13,829 bases of DNA from Bacillota bacterium (GTDB lineage Bacteria; Bacillota; Clostridia; Lachnospirales; WQUN01). Both the position numbers and the translations under genes were made by a program. Below the pieces are notes generated by a model that saw nothing but the letters and a program-made list of their open reading frames with translations, had not been told where the DNA came from and did no database searches. This document shows, piece by piece, positions 1-7,302 of this stretch; the stretch's first letter is position 1; each line of letters opens with the position of its first letter. The stretch spans positions 1 through 13,829 of the forward strand of contig WQUN01000086.1 in the NCBI GenBank assembly GCA_009782085.1. Reading direction: 5' to 3'.

Positions 1-32
1 GCTCCCGCAGCTTTTGATCTGTTTGTGGATTG

Positions 33-100
33 CGGCGGGAGCAGAGCCCCCGCCCTACGATTAATTTGCGGTTTACGGCGGGGGCAAGCCTCCGCCCTAC
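33..100. repeat. Two tandem GC-rich hairpin repeat units
   Basis: Two short GC palindromes lie in a row. The first pairs the GGCGGG at 34-39 with the CCCGCC at 49-54. The second pairs 77-85 with 88-96. Each is followed by the motif CCCTAC. The 31 bases at 33-63 recur exactly at 227-257, inside the degraded MITE copy downstream, so this stretch is probably a fragment of the same repeat family. It contains no believable reading frame. Upstream positions 1-32 show nothing recognisable. Confidence 0.75.
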
Positions 101-106
101 AATTAT

Positions 107-300
107 GGTGTTAGTCGGAAACAAGGTTGATAATACTAAATGTATAAGAAGCATACCTTTCTATATTGAATGACGCGCCGCATTGTAGGGCGGGGGCTTG
201 CCCCCGCCGCGCCATGCGGCAGTTCCCGGCGGGAGCAGAGCCCCCGCCCTACGATTATTCACCGCTGTAACAGGCAAATCCACTGAATTTAGACTGACCT
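107..300 (-). mobile_element. Degraded ~193-bp MITE, family 1 copy A (inverted relative to copy B)
   Basis: This stretch matches the reverse complement of the intact element at 10738-10930 almost continuously over its first ~150 bases. The shared parts are the end GGTGTTAGTC, the internal AT-rich stretch around 129-150 and the double GC hairpin near 185-253. The far end is diverged, keeping only a loose trace of the terminal repeat (ATTTAGACTGAC around 287-298), and no target duplication is visible. It has no coding capacity. The length agrees with copy B, so I read it as an older insertion of the same non-autonomous element. A 71-residue open frame crossing it has no ribosome binding site and is not a gene. 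Confidence 0.75.
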
Positions 301-342
301 GTGTCCCGGGAATAACGGTAAACTCCGTAACCCCCTTTTGTC

Positions 343-373
343 ATTTTTATTTTTTACTGCAAAAAATAAAAAT
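343..373. repeat. Perfect 13-bp A/T inverted repeat upstream of the operon promoter
   Basis: The arms at 343-355 and 361-373 are perfect reverse complements (ATTTTTATTTTTT and AAAAAATAAAAAT) around the 5-base loop ACTGC. It sits just upstream of the predicted -35 box of the sugar operon. It could be an A/T-rich terminator-like hairpin for transcription coming from the left, an UP-element-like promoter enhancer, or a binding site for a regulator. The sequence does not decide between these. Confidence 0.7.
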
Positions 374-377
374 CACC

Positions 378-406
378 TTTACTTTTAGAGAGCAACGCGT
401 TAGAAT
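378..406 (+). promoter_or_regulatory. Predicted sigma-A-type promoter of the sugar operon
   Basis: The -35 box TTTACT (378-383) and -10 box TAGAAT (401-406) are separated by 17 bases, the ideal spacing. They are the best promoter match in the 139 bases before the first gene. Transcription would start near 413, giving a short leader with the ribosome binding site at 428-434. The 8-bp palindrome AACGCGTT (394-401) lies in the spacer and touches the -10 box, where a repressor such as the RpiR protein encoded at 8820-9704 could act. That last link is inference. Confidence 0.5.
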
Positions 407-439
407 ATCTTAAACAAGACCTGAAACGGAGGGGTACAT

Positions 440-2383
440 ATGATCGCGGGGGAAGGCGGCAGGATCATCCTGCGTTCCGACAAGGAGACGCTGGTGATCG
501 AGGCGTGGGGAGCGAACAGTTTACGCGTGCGGGCGACGCAGCTAAGGGATTTTTTTGACGAGGACCTGTCGCCGCTTCTCCCGCCCGCCGAAACGAAGCC
601 CGTTATCCGGACCGACGGCGGGGCCGCGAGCATTGCGAACGGCAAACTGACCTGTGAGATTCTGGAAAACGGCAAGCTGCGGTTTATAAACCAAAAAGGG
701 GAAATCCTGCTGGAGGAATACAGCCGGAGGCGGGACCACGACATAAAAACCGAGCCTGTCAGCGCTCTCGATGTCAATTCCCGTACATATGAGCCGATTC
801 CGGGGACGGACAACTACCGGATAACGGTCCGTTTCGAGGCGTCCGACGGCGATCGCATTTACGGCATGGGGCAGTATCAGCAGCCTTTTTTGGACTGCAA
901 GGGCTGCATATTTGAACTCGCGCACCGCAACTCTCAGGCCAGCGTGCCCTTTATGCTGTCCAGTAAGGGCTACGGCTTTTTGTGGAACAACCCCGCCATA
1001 GGCAAGGCCTCTTTCGGGAAAAACCTGACCGAGTGGATATCCGAATCGTCCAAGAAAATCGACTACTGGATAACGGCCGGCAATACCCCGGCTGAAATCG
1101 CGGAGGCCTATGCGGGCGTCACCGGCACGGCGCCGATGATGCCGGACTTCGCCATGGGCTTCTGGCAGTGCAAATTACGCTACGTCAGGCAGGAAGAGAT
1201 CCTGGCGGTGGCTCATAAATACAAGGAGCTTAACCTTCCCATCTCCGTAATCGTCGTGGACTATTGCCACTGGACAAAACACGGCGACTGGAAATTCGAC
1301 CCCGAATACTGGCCCGATCCGGCGGGAATGGTCAAAGAGCTCAAAGACATGGGCATCGGGCTGATGGTCTCCGTCTGGCCCACCGTCGAGCGGGACAGCG
1401 AGAATTATCGCGAGATGCTCGACCGGGGCTATCTGGTGCGGACGGAATACGGCCGCAGGCTCGGCCAGGTCGGGAACGCTTGTTTCATAGACGTGACGAA
1501 CCCGGAGGCCCGCTCCTACGTCTGGGGGAAAATCAAGAAAAACTATTACGACCTGGGCATAAAAGTCTTTTGGCTGGACGAGGCGGAGCCTGAGCTCGAG
1601 GGTTACGAGTACGGAAATTACCGCTACTTCCGCGGTTCAGAGCTCGAGATCGGGAATATCTATCCGCGGGAATACGCGCGGATGTTCCGCGACGGCATGA
1701 CCGCCGAAAAACAGGAAAACGTCATAAATCTCATCCGCTGCGCCGCTCCGGGCAGCCAAAGATACGGCGCGCTGGTCTGGTCCGGCGACATCGACTCGAC
1801 TTTCGCGTCGCTGCGAAGCCAGGTCGCCGCCGGCCTGAACATCGGGCTTGCCGGCATACCCTGGTGGACGACCGATATCGGCGGCTTCCACGGCGGAAAT
1901 ATCCACGATCCCGCCTATCGGGAGTGTTTTATCCGCTGGTTCCAGTCCGGGGCGTTCTGCCCCGTAATGCGCCTCCACGGGGGACGCGAGCCCTGGGTGG
2001 AAGGCGGGCATCAGGACAACGAGGTCTGGAGCTACGGCGAGGAGGTTTTGGCGATCTGCCGGAAACACCTGGAGCTGCGCGAATCCATGCGGCCGTATAT
2101 AAAAGAGCAGATGCGGCGCGCGCATGAAAAGGGAACGCCCGTGATACGGCCATTGTTTTACGATTTCCCATCCGATCCCGCCGCGTGGCTGATTGAGGAT
2201 CAGTACATGTTCGGAGACAAATACCTGGTCGCGCCCGTTCTGTATGAAAACGTCAGGGAACGGGACGTCTATCTGCCGGAAGGAAAATGGAAGGACATCG
2301 ACAGCGGGCAAATATACAGCGGCGGCGTCACAATCAGGTCGGAAGCTCCGCTGGACCGCATTCCGGTCTATTACCGGCAGTAA
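440..2383 (+). CDS. GH31 family glycoside hydrolase (alpha-glucosidase/alpha-xylosidase type), cytoplasmic
   Basis: This 647-residue retaining alpha-glycosidase would hydrolyse an alpha-linked glycoside. The order is typical of GH31. An N-terminal beta-sandwich (about 1-230) carries the GMGQYQQ and SSKGYGFLWNN signatures. A TIM barrel (about 235-560) follows, then C-terminal beta domains containing MFGDKYLVAPV. Barrel landmarks are D274 (VVDYCHW), the nucleophile candidate D380 in FWLDEAEPE, the acid/base candidate D450 in WSGDIDST, and D479 in WWTTDIGGF. There is no signal peptide, so it acts inside the cell on an imported glycoside. The ATG start follows GGAGGGG at 428-434. It is the first gene of the operon. 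The FWLDEAEPE version differs from the MTDFGE-type nucleophile motif of YicI-like xylosidases, so the substrate (glucoside, xyloside, galactoside or sulfoquinovoside) is open. Family assignment is near certain. Confidence 0.93.
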   Translation: MIAGEGGRIILRSDKETLVIEAWGANSLRVRATQLRDFFDEDLSPLLPPAETKPVIRTDGGAASIANGKLTCEILENGKLRFINQKGEILLEEYSRRRDHDIKTEPVSALDVNSRTYEPIPGTDNYRITVRFEASDGDRIYGMGQYQQPFLDCKGCIFELAHRNSQASVPFMLSSKGYGFLWNNPAIGKASFGKNLTEWISESSKKIDYWITAGNTPAEIAEAYAGVTGTAPMMPDFAMGFWQCKLRYVRQEEILAVAHKYKELNLPISVIVVDYCHWTKHGDWKFDPEYWPDPAGMVKELKDMGIGLMVSVWPTVERDSENYREMLDRGYLVRTEYGRRLGQVGNACFIDVTNPEARSYVWGKIKKNYYDLGIKVFWLDEAEPELEGYEYGNYRYFRGSELEIGNIYPREYARMFRDGMTAEKQENVINLIRCAAPGSQRYGALVWSGDIDSTFASLRSQVAAGLNIGLAGIPWWTTDIGGFHGGNIHDPAYRECFIRWFQSGAFCPVMRLHGGREPWVEGGHQDNEVWSYGEEVLAICRKHLELRESMRPYIKEQMRRAHEKGTPVIRPLFYDFPSDPAAWLIEDQYMFGDKYLVAPVLYENVRERDVYLPEGKWKDIDSGQIYSGGVTIRSEAPLDRIPVYYRQ

Positions 2384-2425
2384 AAAATGAGTGCCCCTAA
2401 AAAATAAGCCAGGAGGAATTTTACA

Positions 2426-3385
2426 TTGCTCAAGATTCCATTTACGAATTTAACGGTTTCCCCGATTTCCCTCGGCACGGGCGGCGTCGGAAGTTCCGTC
2501 GGCCCCGACCTCTCCCGCGAACTGCTGGATTTGTACGCCGAATCGGGAGGCAACCTCATCGACACGGCGCACAGCTACGGCGACTGGGTCCCGGGCGAGC
2601 GAAGCGTCAGCGAGAAAACCATCGGCCGCTGGATGAAGGACCGCGGCAACCGGCATGAAATCGTCATTTCCACGAAGGGCTGCGACCCCATCATCGGCGG
2701 CGAGCCGCGCCCCACGCGCTTTACGAAGGCCGAGCTCCTCTCCGACCTGGACGACAGCCTGAAATTTTTGCGGACGGATTATATCGACTTTTACTGGATA
2801 CACAAGGACGAGCCGGACAGATCCTTCGGCGAAATCCTCGACACCCTTAGCGAAGAGCGGAAAAAGGGCAAGATCAGGTACTACGGCTGTTCCAACTGGA
2901 GCGTGGAGCGTATGCGCGCCGCCGATGAATACTGCTCCGGGCGCGGGATCAATCCCTTTGCCGGCGATCAGGTCTTCTGGAACGCGGGCGTTTTGGCCGA
3001 CAGGCCGTTCCATTCGGATACGACCGGTTTTGTGGACGCCGAGCGGTACGCCTATCACCGGGAAACCGGCACGGTCATTTTCGCCTACCAGGCGCAGGCG
3101 TTCGGCTATTTCAACCGGCTGTTCAACGGGACGCTGGATAAGATGAACGAAGGTTTTAAAAGTTTTTACGCGGAGGAGGAGATGCTCCGCCGATTTGAAC
3201 GCATGAAAAAAATCATGGAGCGGACCGGCCTGACTGTCACGCAGGTCGTTTTGGGCTACCTGACGGGGCAGGCGGTTCCGACGATCCCTATAGTGGGTTG
3301 CCAAAACAAAGAGCAGCTCCGCGACAGCATGACGGCGCTTTCCGTCGCTTTGAACGCGGAACAGATAAAATTCATCGAGGGTTAA
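2426..3385 (+). CDS. Aldo/keto reductase
   Basis: This 319-residue (alpha/beta)8-barrel oxidoreductase would use NAD(P)H to interconvert a sugar aldehyde or ketone with its alcohol. The catalytic tetrad of the family is complete: D46 and Y51 in IDTAHSYGD, K84 in ISTKG, and H126 in DFYWIHKDEP. The C-terminal part includes the expected end of the barrel around IPIVGCQNKEQL, where family members hold the cofactor phosphate. The start is TTG at 2426, chosen because AGGAGG (2411-2416) lies 9 bases upstream and the usual N-terminus (gene product beginning LKIPFTNLTVSPISLGTGG) starts there. It begins 42 bases after the GH31 gene and 17 bases before the next gene, so it is almost surely co-transcribed. 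The natural substrate is not deducible. Confidence 0.9.
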   Translation: MLKIPFTNLTVSPISLGTGGVGSSVGPDLSRELLDLYAESGGNLIDTAHSYGDWVPGERSVSEKTIGRWMKDRGNRHEIVISTKGCDPIIGGEPRPTRFTKAELLSDLDDSLKFLRTDYIDFYWIHKDEPDRSFGEILDTLSEERKKGKIRYYGCSNWSVERMRAADEYCSGRGINPFAGDQVFWNAGVLADRPFHSDTTGFVDAERYAYHRETGTVIFAYQAQAFGYFNRLFNGTLDKMNEGFKSFYAEEEMLRRFERMKKIMERTGLTVTQVVLGYLTGQAVPTIPIVGCQNKEQLRDSMTALSVALNAEQIKFIEG

Positions 3386-3402
3386 TACTATGGAGGATTC
3401 TT

Positions 3403-5454
3403 GTGGATACAATCACTATAAAAGGTTCGGACACCTCTCTGACTTTTTCGGTTTCCGGCGGGCTGGCGCTGCTGTCCTTCACATCCGAGGGCAAAACATA
3501 CATAGGAGGCCCGGAATATTTTTTCCGGGCGGCGATAAAAGACGGGGAATTCGCGGGAGAATACCCCATCGGGCAATGGGCTCTCATAAAATATCAGCAT
3601 ACGGAAAACACCCTGACGGCGTCTCTGCGCCTGGAAAGCGCGCCGCTGGAAGTGATCCTGGACGTAAAAGCGATCGGCCATATCGTCCGGTTCCGCGGCC
3701 AGGCCTGCTGGACTGGCGGCAAACCGGCGCATGTGCTGCTCTATTACCCCTATATGCCGGGGGCCGGGCATTTTGAAAACGCCGGCGTGATTTTGCCCAA
3801 GGTCAACGGATCGGTCATGAAACTCCGCGGCATGGACATTTCCTGCTCCTATCTCGGCGGAATGGCGCTCCCGGCCTTTCTGATACAAAACGAGGCGGAC
3901 GGGCTGGCCTTTCTGGACGAGAACGGATCGGACCGCGCCGCCGAGCCCTCCTCCTGCGTGCGCCGGACATACGTCTTCGGCCGCGATATAGCCTCTTTCA
4001 CGAAACAGCCGTTCGATCACGAGGAACACAATGCCGGCGGTGCGCAGGGCGAACAGTTTTTCGCCGTATTGCATTCCAGGCGGTTCAACGAATACCAACG
4101 GGAAGAGATCGAACACGATATGAAAAGCGGGAACCGCTACGCGGAAACGGCCGCGGACGAGGTCTGGCTTGGCGATTACGCGGATTTCGGGCCGGTTTCG
4201 GTGTACGCCTACGACGGGACATGGAAAACGGGCGCGGCGTGGCTGAGGGAGAAACTGAGCGATATACCGCTGTACCGCCCGAAACGGGAATGGTTCGCGC
4301 GGCAGGCGTTCATCGCGGAGGACATGGGCGACCGGCTCGCCGAAAAGGGCGAAACCGCGCTTTCCTATCACCGGTGGACGACCGAAAAGCAAAATTCCGG
4401 CGCTATGGTCTTCCATTTGCCGGGCTACCACGAGCCGGTGAAGATCGGCTCCTCGCGGAACTGGCTCAACAGGGGCGACTACTTTTTCGCGGCGGAGAAC
4501 CTGGGCGGGCGCGAAGCCGTCAGGCAGGGCGTGGAGGCCGCGCACCGGGCGGGCGGACATATCCTGTACTATGTGGAGGGGCTGATCATCTGGAAACGCA
4601 GCCGGATTGGCAGAAGCGAGGCGCGCAAATGGGCGCTCGCCGATGAAAACGGCGCGTATTACGAACACTACAAGGGCTTCTGGCATCCCTGCCCGGCCTG
4701 CCCCCAGTGGCAGGACTGGTTCGCGCGAACCTGCGCCGACATAGTGCGGGACACGGATATCGACGGGTTCTTCATAGATTCGCTGAACGCGACGAACAAC
4801 CACCCCTGCTACAACCCGGCGCACAACCACTATCACCCCGACGTTTGGAACTGGGGCGTCCGCCGGCTGCTGGAAAAGACGCGCAAGGCCGTGGACGCCG
4901 TAAAAGACGGCGTCGTCCTCGTCTGCGAGGGCGCGGGGGACATGTCCCGCGAGTTCTGCGACGGTTTTCTGGCGCACAGCCATTTCTGGAACAAAAATAC
5001 CTTTTCGGTTCCGATCACCCGTTTCCTGCACAGCGGAATAAACGCCTGCGACAGCTGGGGTTACGAGCCGGACGAGGACGCGGCCAAGGCGAAACTGATT
5101 TTCAACGCCGTGAACGGGCACCGCATCTACGCGCACAACGAGCGCTTCGACGCGCTGACGCCGCTTTTGAGGCGAATCAAGGCGATGTACGACATCTACC
5201 CGGAGCTTTTGGAATGGGACATTTCGGAGCTGGACGCCGGCGGCGGCCTCACTCAGCTTTTTGAGGGGCGGCGGGGGCTGATTTTGACCGTCGGGAACGA
5301 TACGGGAAGCGACCGGACAGCGAACCTGACGCTTCCGGCGGAAGCCGGCGCCTTGTACGACAGGGCCGCCAACCGGATCGTAACGGTCATCGGCCGCCGG
5401 GCCGATATAACCGCGCCGGCTTATTCCGCAACGGCTTTTGAAGTGAGAAGATAA
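3403..5454 (+). CDS. DUF6259-like glycosidase-type TIM-barrel protein
   Basis: This large cytoplasmic protein (683 residues from GTG 3403) resembles the DUF6259 group of putative glycosidases. The N-terminal ~270 residues look like a beta-sandwich of the kind that precedes alpha-galactosidase-like barrels. The central part has barrel features: HILYYVEGLIIW, then DIDGFFIDSLNATNNH with D459, then GVVLVCEGAGD with E509. D459 and E509 are my candidates for nucleophile and acid/base, by position at strand ends only. The C-terminal ~80 residues read as a small beta domain. The frame is open back to 3298, but that would overlap the aldo/keto reductase by 88 bases without a ribosome binding site. GTG 3403 has GGAGG at 3392-3396. 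No signal peptide. Enzymatic activity is unproven for this family as far as I know, so the function is inference. Confidence 0.75.
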   Translation: MDTITIKGSDTSLTFSVSGGLALLSFTSEGKTYIGGPEYFFRAAIKDGEFAGEYPIGQWALIKYQHTENTLTASLRLESAPLEVILDVKAIGHIVRFRGQACWTGGKPAHVLLYYPYMPGAGHFENAGVILPKVNGSVMKLRGMDISCSYLGGMALPAFLIQNEADGLAFLDENGSDRAAEPSSCVRRTYVFGRDIASFTKQPFDHEEHNAGGAQGEQFFAVLHSRRFNEYQREEIEHDMKSGNRYAETAADEVWLGDYADFGPVSVYAYDGTWKTGAAWLREKLSDIPLYRPKREWFARQAFIAEDMGDRLAEKGETALSYHRWTTEKQNSGAMVFHLPGYHEPVKIGSSRNWLNRGDYFFAAENLGGREAVRQGVEAAHRAGGHILYYVEGLIIWKRSRIGRSEARKWALADENGAYYEHYKGFWHPCPACPQWQDWFARTCADIVRDTDIDGFFIDSLNATNNHPCYNPAHNHYHPDVWNWGVRRLLEKTRKAVDAVKDGVVLVCEGAGDMSREFCDGFLAHSHFWNKNTFSVPITRFLHSGINACDSWGYEPDEDAAKAKLIFNAVNGHRIYAHNERFDALTPLLRRIKAMYDIYPELLEWDISELDAGGGLTQLFEGRRGLILTVGNDTGSDRTANLTLPAEAGALYDRAANRIVTVIGRRADITAPAYSATAFEVRR

Positions 5455-5475
5455 CTTCGGGAGGCATACACGCTC

Positions 5476-6105
5476 ATGACCGAAAACGAAATCGAAGGCG
5501 AAATAGCAAGGGTTTTGGACGCGGAGGCGGAAGCGCTCCGGAAACTGAAGGACGACCTGCCGATGCCGGTCGTGCTCTCCGTCGTCCGGGAACTGGCGGA
5601 CTGCCGCGGAAAAATAGTATTATCCGGTTGCGGCACGTCGGCCATGGCCGCCAGGAAAATCGCCCATACGCTCAACTGCATAGACAGGCCGGCCGCGTTT
5701 CTCCCGCCGTCCGACGCGGTCCACGGGGGGCTGGGGCTTCTGGGGGCGGAGGATATACTGATACTCATCTCCAAAGGGGGCAATACGAGCGAACTGGTGA
5801 GCATGATACCGGCGTGCCGCGCCAGGAAGGCCAGGCTGATCGGCGTTTCCGAAAATCCGGAGTCCGAGATCGCCAGGCGGGCGGACATCTTCCTGCCTGT
5901 TCGGGTGGAGCGGGAGCCCTGCCCGTTCAACATGCTGGCCACGGCCAGCGCCTTGGCGGTCATCGCGGCCTTCGACGCTATCTGCATCGCGCTTATGCTA
6001 TATACGGGCTATACGAGGGAACAGTTCAGAGTCATTCATCCCGGCGGAGCCGTCGGCGAAAGACTGACAAAAGGGGACTTGACATATGAAAGCGGCCGTC
6101 TTTAA
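5476..6105 (+). CDS. SIS-domain sugar-phosphate isomerase, KpsF/GutQ-like, without CBS domains
   Basis: This 209-residue protein is a single SIS domain, the fold that binds and isomerises phosphosugars. It shows GCGTSA at 51-56, the phosphate-binding SKGGNTSE at 99-106 and the KpsF/GutQ-type ending with HPGG at 188-191. H83 in AVHGGLG aligns with the catalytic-region histidine of arabinose-5-phosphate isomerases, where the usual motif is HGDLG; here the Asp is Gly. KpsF/GutQ enzymes are ~320 residues with a C-terminal CBS pair, which is absent. The role is therefore probably catabolic aldose/ketose phosphate isomerisation rather than Kdo synthesis. GGGAGG at 5459-5464 is 11 bases from the ATG, and no nearer in-frame start exists. 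The end overlaps the next gene by 20 bases, which suggests translational coupling. Confidence 0.87.
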   Translation: MTENEIEGEIARVLDAEAEALRKLKDDLPMPVVLSVVRELADCRGKIVLSGCGTSAMAARKIAHTLNCIDRPAAFLPPSDAVHGGLGLLGAEDILILISKGGNTSELVSMIPACRARKARLIGVSENPESEIARRADIFLPVRVEREPCPFNMLATASALAVIAAFDAICIALMLYTGYTREQFRVIHPGGAVGERLTKGDLTYESGRL

Positions 6106-7138
6106 GGATATCCGCGACATGGCGATCGAGGAGAGGGAAACCCCCGCGCCTCCCAAGGGCGGGCTGCTGATAAAGGTGCGCGCCTGCGGCATATGCGGGG
6201 GGGACGTGCGCAATTTTCACAACGGATTGAAGGACGGGATCAAAAACCAGATAATGGGCCATGAAATCGCCGGCGAAGTGGCGGAGTCCGATTCCGCCGG
6301 GTTCAAAGCGGGCGATCAGGTGGCGCTGGCCCCCGACGTGAGCTGCGGAGAGTGCTGGTACTGCAAACGCGGCCTTGTCAACCTCTGCGAGCGGCACCGT
6401 ATGCTCGGAACCCATTTTCCCGGCGGTTTCGCGCAGTATATGGCAGTGCCGGAGGAAGTCCTCCGCCGCGGGTTTATCGAGCGTATCCCGGACGGTATGC
6501 CGTACCGGCACGCCGCTTTCGCGGAAACGGCCGCGGCGGTTTTGGCCTGCCAGCAACTCAACGGGGTTTCCCTGGGGGACCGGGTGCTTATCGTCGGCGA
6601 CGGCCCGGTTGGCTGCCTGCATGTCGAGGCGGCGAAGGCTCGCGGCGCCGGGCTTGTTTTGCTCGCGGGGATGGACCGGCTTTCAATGGCCGCCGCTTTC
6701 TCACCGGATGAAATACTGGACAACAGATTCCCCGAGGCCGTGAAAAAAAGAGTTCTGGAGCTTACGGACGGGATCGGCGCGGACATCGTCATCATAGCCG
6801 TGCCCTCCGTTGCGCCGCAGAGGCAGGCGCTGGAGCTGGCCCGCAAGAGGGGGCGCGTGGTCATATACGGGGGCGTGCCCCGAAGCGACGAGATGACGAC
6901 GATCAACTCGAACACGATCCACTATCGGGAGATCACGCTGACAGGCGCTTTTTCGTACCCGGCGACCGGCCTTTCCGACGCGCTTCGGGCGATCCGCGCG
7001 GGCCAGATCCATCCGGAGCTTTATATTTCGGCGACAGTCCCGCTGGAGGACGTTGTCAAGGGAATCGAAATGGTGAAAACGGGCGAAGCTCTTAAGGTAA
7101 TGGTCGATCCGTGGATGTATTATACGAATCCCGATTAA
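6086..7138 (+). CDS. Zinc-dependent medium-chain alcohol dehydrogenase (sorbitol/threonine dehydrogenase-like)
   Basis: This 350-residue MDR-superfamily enzyme would oxidise a polyol or sugar alcohol to a ketose with NAD(P). Catalytic zinc ligand candidates are C37 (CGICGGD) and H59/E60 (GHE). The structural zinc lobe is intact, with C87, C90, C93 and C101 in CGECWYCKRGLVNLC. The Rossmann motif GDGPVG lies near residue 168. The ATG at 6086 has AAGGGG at 6071-6076 and lies inside the end of the SIS gene (20-base overlap). Neighbouring isomerase and FGGY kinase genes fit a polyol to ketose to ketose-phosphate route, as in sorbitol, xylitol or arabitol catabolism. The exact polyol is unknown. 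A MITE starts two bases after the stop codon. Confidence 0.92.
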   Translation: MKAAVFKDIRDMAIEERETPAPPKGGLLIKVRACGICGGDVRNFHNGLKDGIKNQIMGHEIAGEVAESDSAGFKAGDQVALAPDVSCGECWYCKRGLVNLCERHRMLGTHFPGGFAQYMAVPEEVLRRGFIERIPDGMPYRHAAFAETAAAVLACQQLNGVSLGDRVLIVGDGPVGCLHVEAAKARGAGLVLLAGMDRLSMAAAFSPDEILDNRFPEAVKKRVLELTDGIGADIVIIAVPSVAPQRQALELARKRGRVVIYGGVPRSDEMTTINSNTIHYREITLTGAFSYPATGLSDALRAIRAGQIHPELYISATVPLEDVVKGIEMVKTGEALKVMVDPWMYYTNPD

Positions 7139-7140
7139 AA

Positions 7141-7254
7141 TAGACTTCTTCGGAAATTGTCGTTTGTCATTCTGAGCGAAGCGAAGAATCTTGATTTCAA
7201 GACCCTTCGCTGCGCTCAGGGTGACAGCGAAAAATCAATTTCCGAAGAAGTCTA
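7141..7254. mobile_element. 114-bp MITE, family 2 copy A, inside the operon
   Basis: Perfect 19-bp terminal inverted repeats (7141-7159 and 7236-7254, beginning TAGACTTCTTCGG) enclose a core carrying TCATTCTGAGCGAAGCGAAG and its imperfect inverted partner CTTCGCTGCGCTCAGGGTGA. Two further family members lie at 12371-12520 and 13152-13284. It has no coding capacity. It fills most of the gap between the dehydrogenase and the kinase. Its transcript would fold into one long hairpin, which could dampen or stabilise the downstream or upstream message. No clear target duplication is visible. Confidence 0.85.
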
Positions 7255-7302
7255 ATATGGTATTTTCAGGCTGAACGGCAATAGCGGGCTGGAGGGAACA
7301 GT

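Noticed and set aside
33..260. CRISPR-like array in the repeated GC units
   Set aside because: The repeats are few, irregularly spaced, self-complementary hairpins with inverted orientations, and no cas gene is present. They belong to the MITE family.
198..413. 71-residue plus-strand open frame before the GH31 gene
   Set aside because: It runs through the GC repeat and the promoter region, has no ribosome binding site and has low-complexity, Arg/Pro-rich content expected from repeat DNA.
3298..3402. Upstream TTG start extending the DUF6259-like protein by 35 residues
   Set aside because: It would overlap the aldo/keto reductase by 88 bases and lacks a Shine-Dalgarno sequence. GTG 3403 has GGAGG at the right distance.
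3388..5136. 582-residue minus-strand open frame
   Set aside because: It lies entirely opposite the DUF6259-like gene. Its composition (rich in Arg, Val, Pro, Ala) is typical of the antisense of GC-rich coding DNA, and no family motif is visible.
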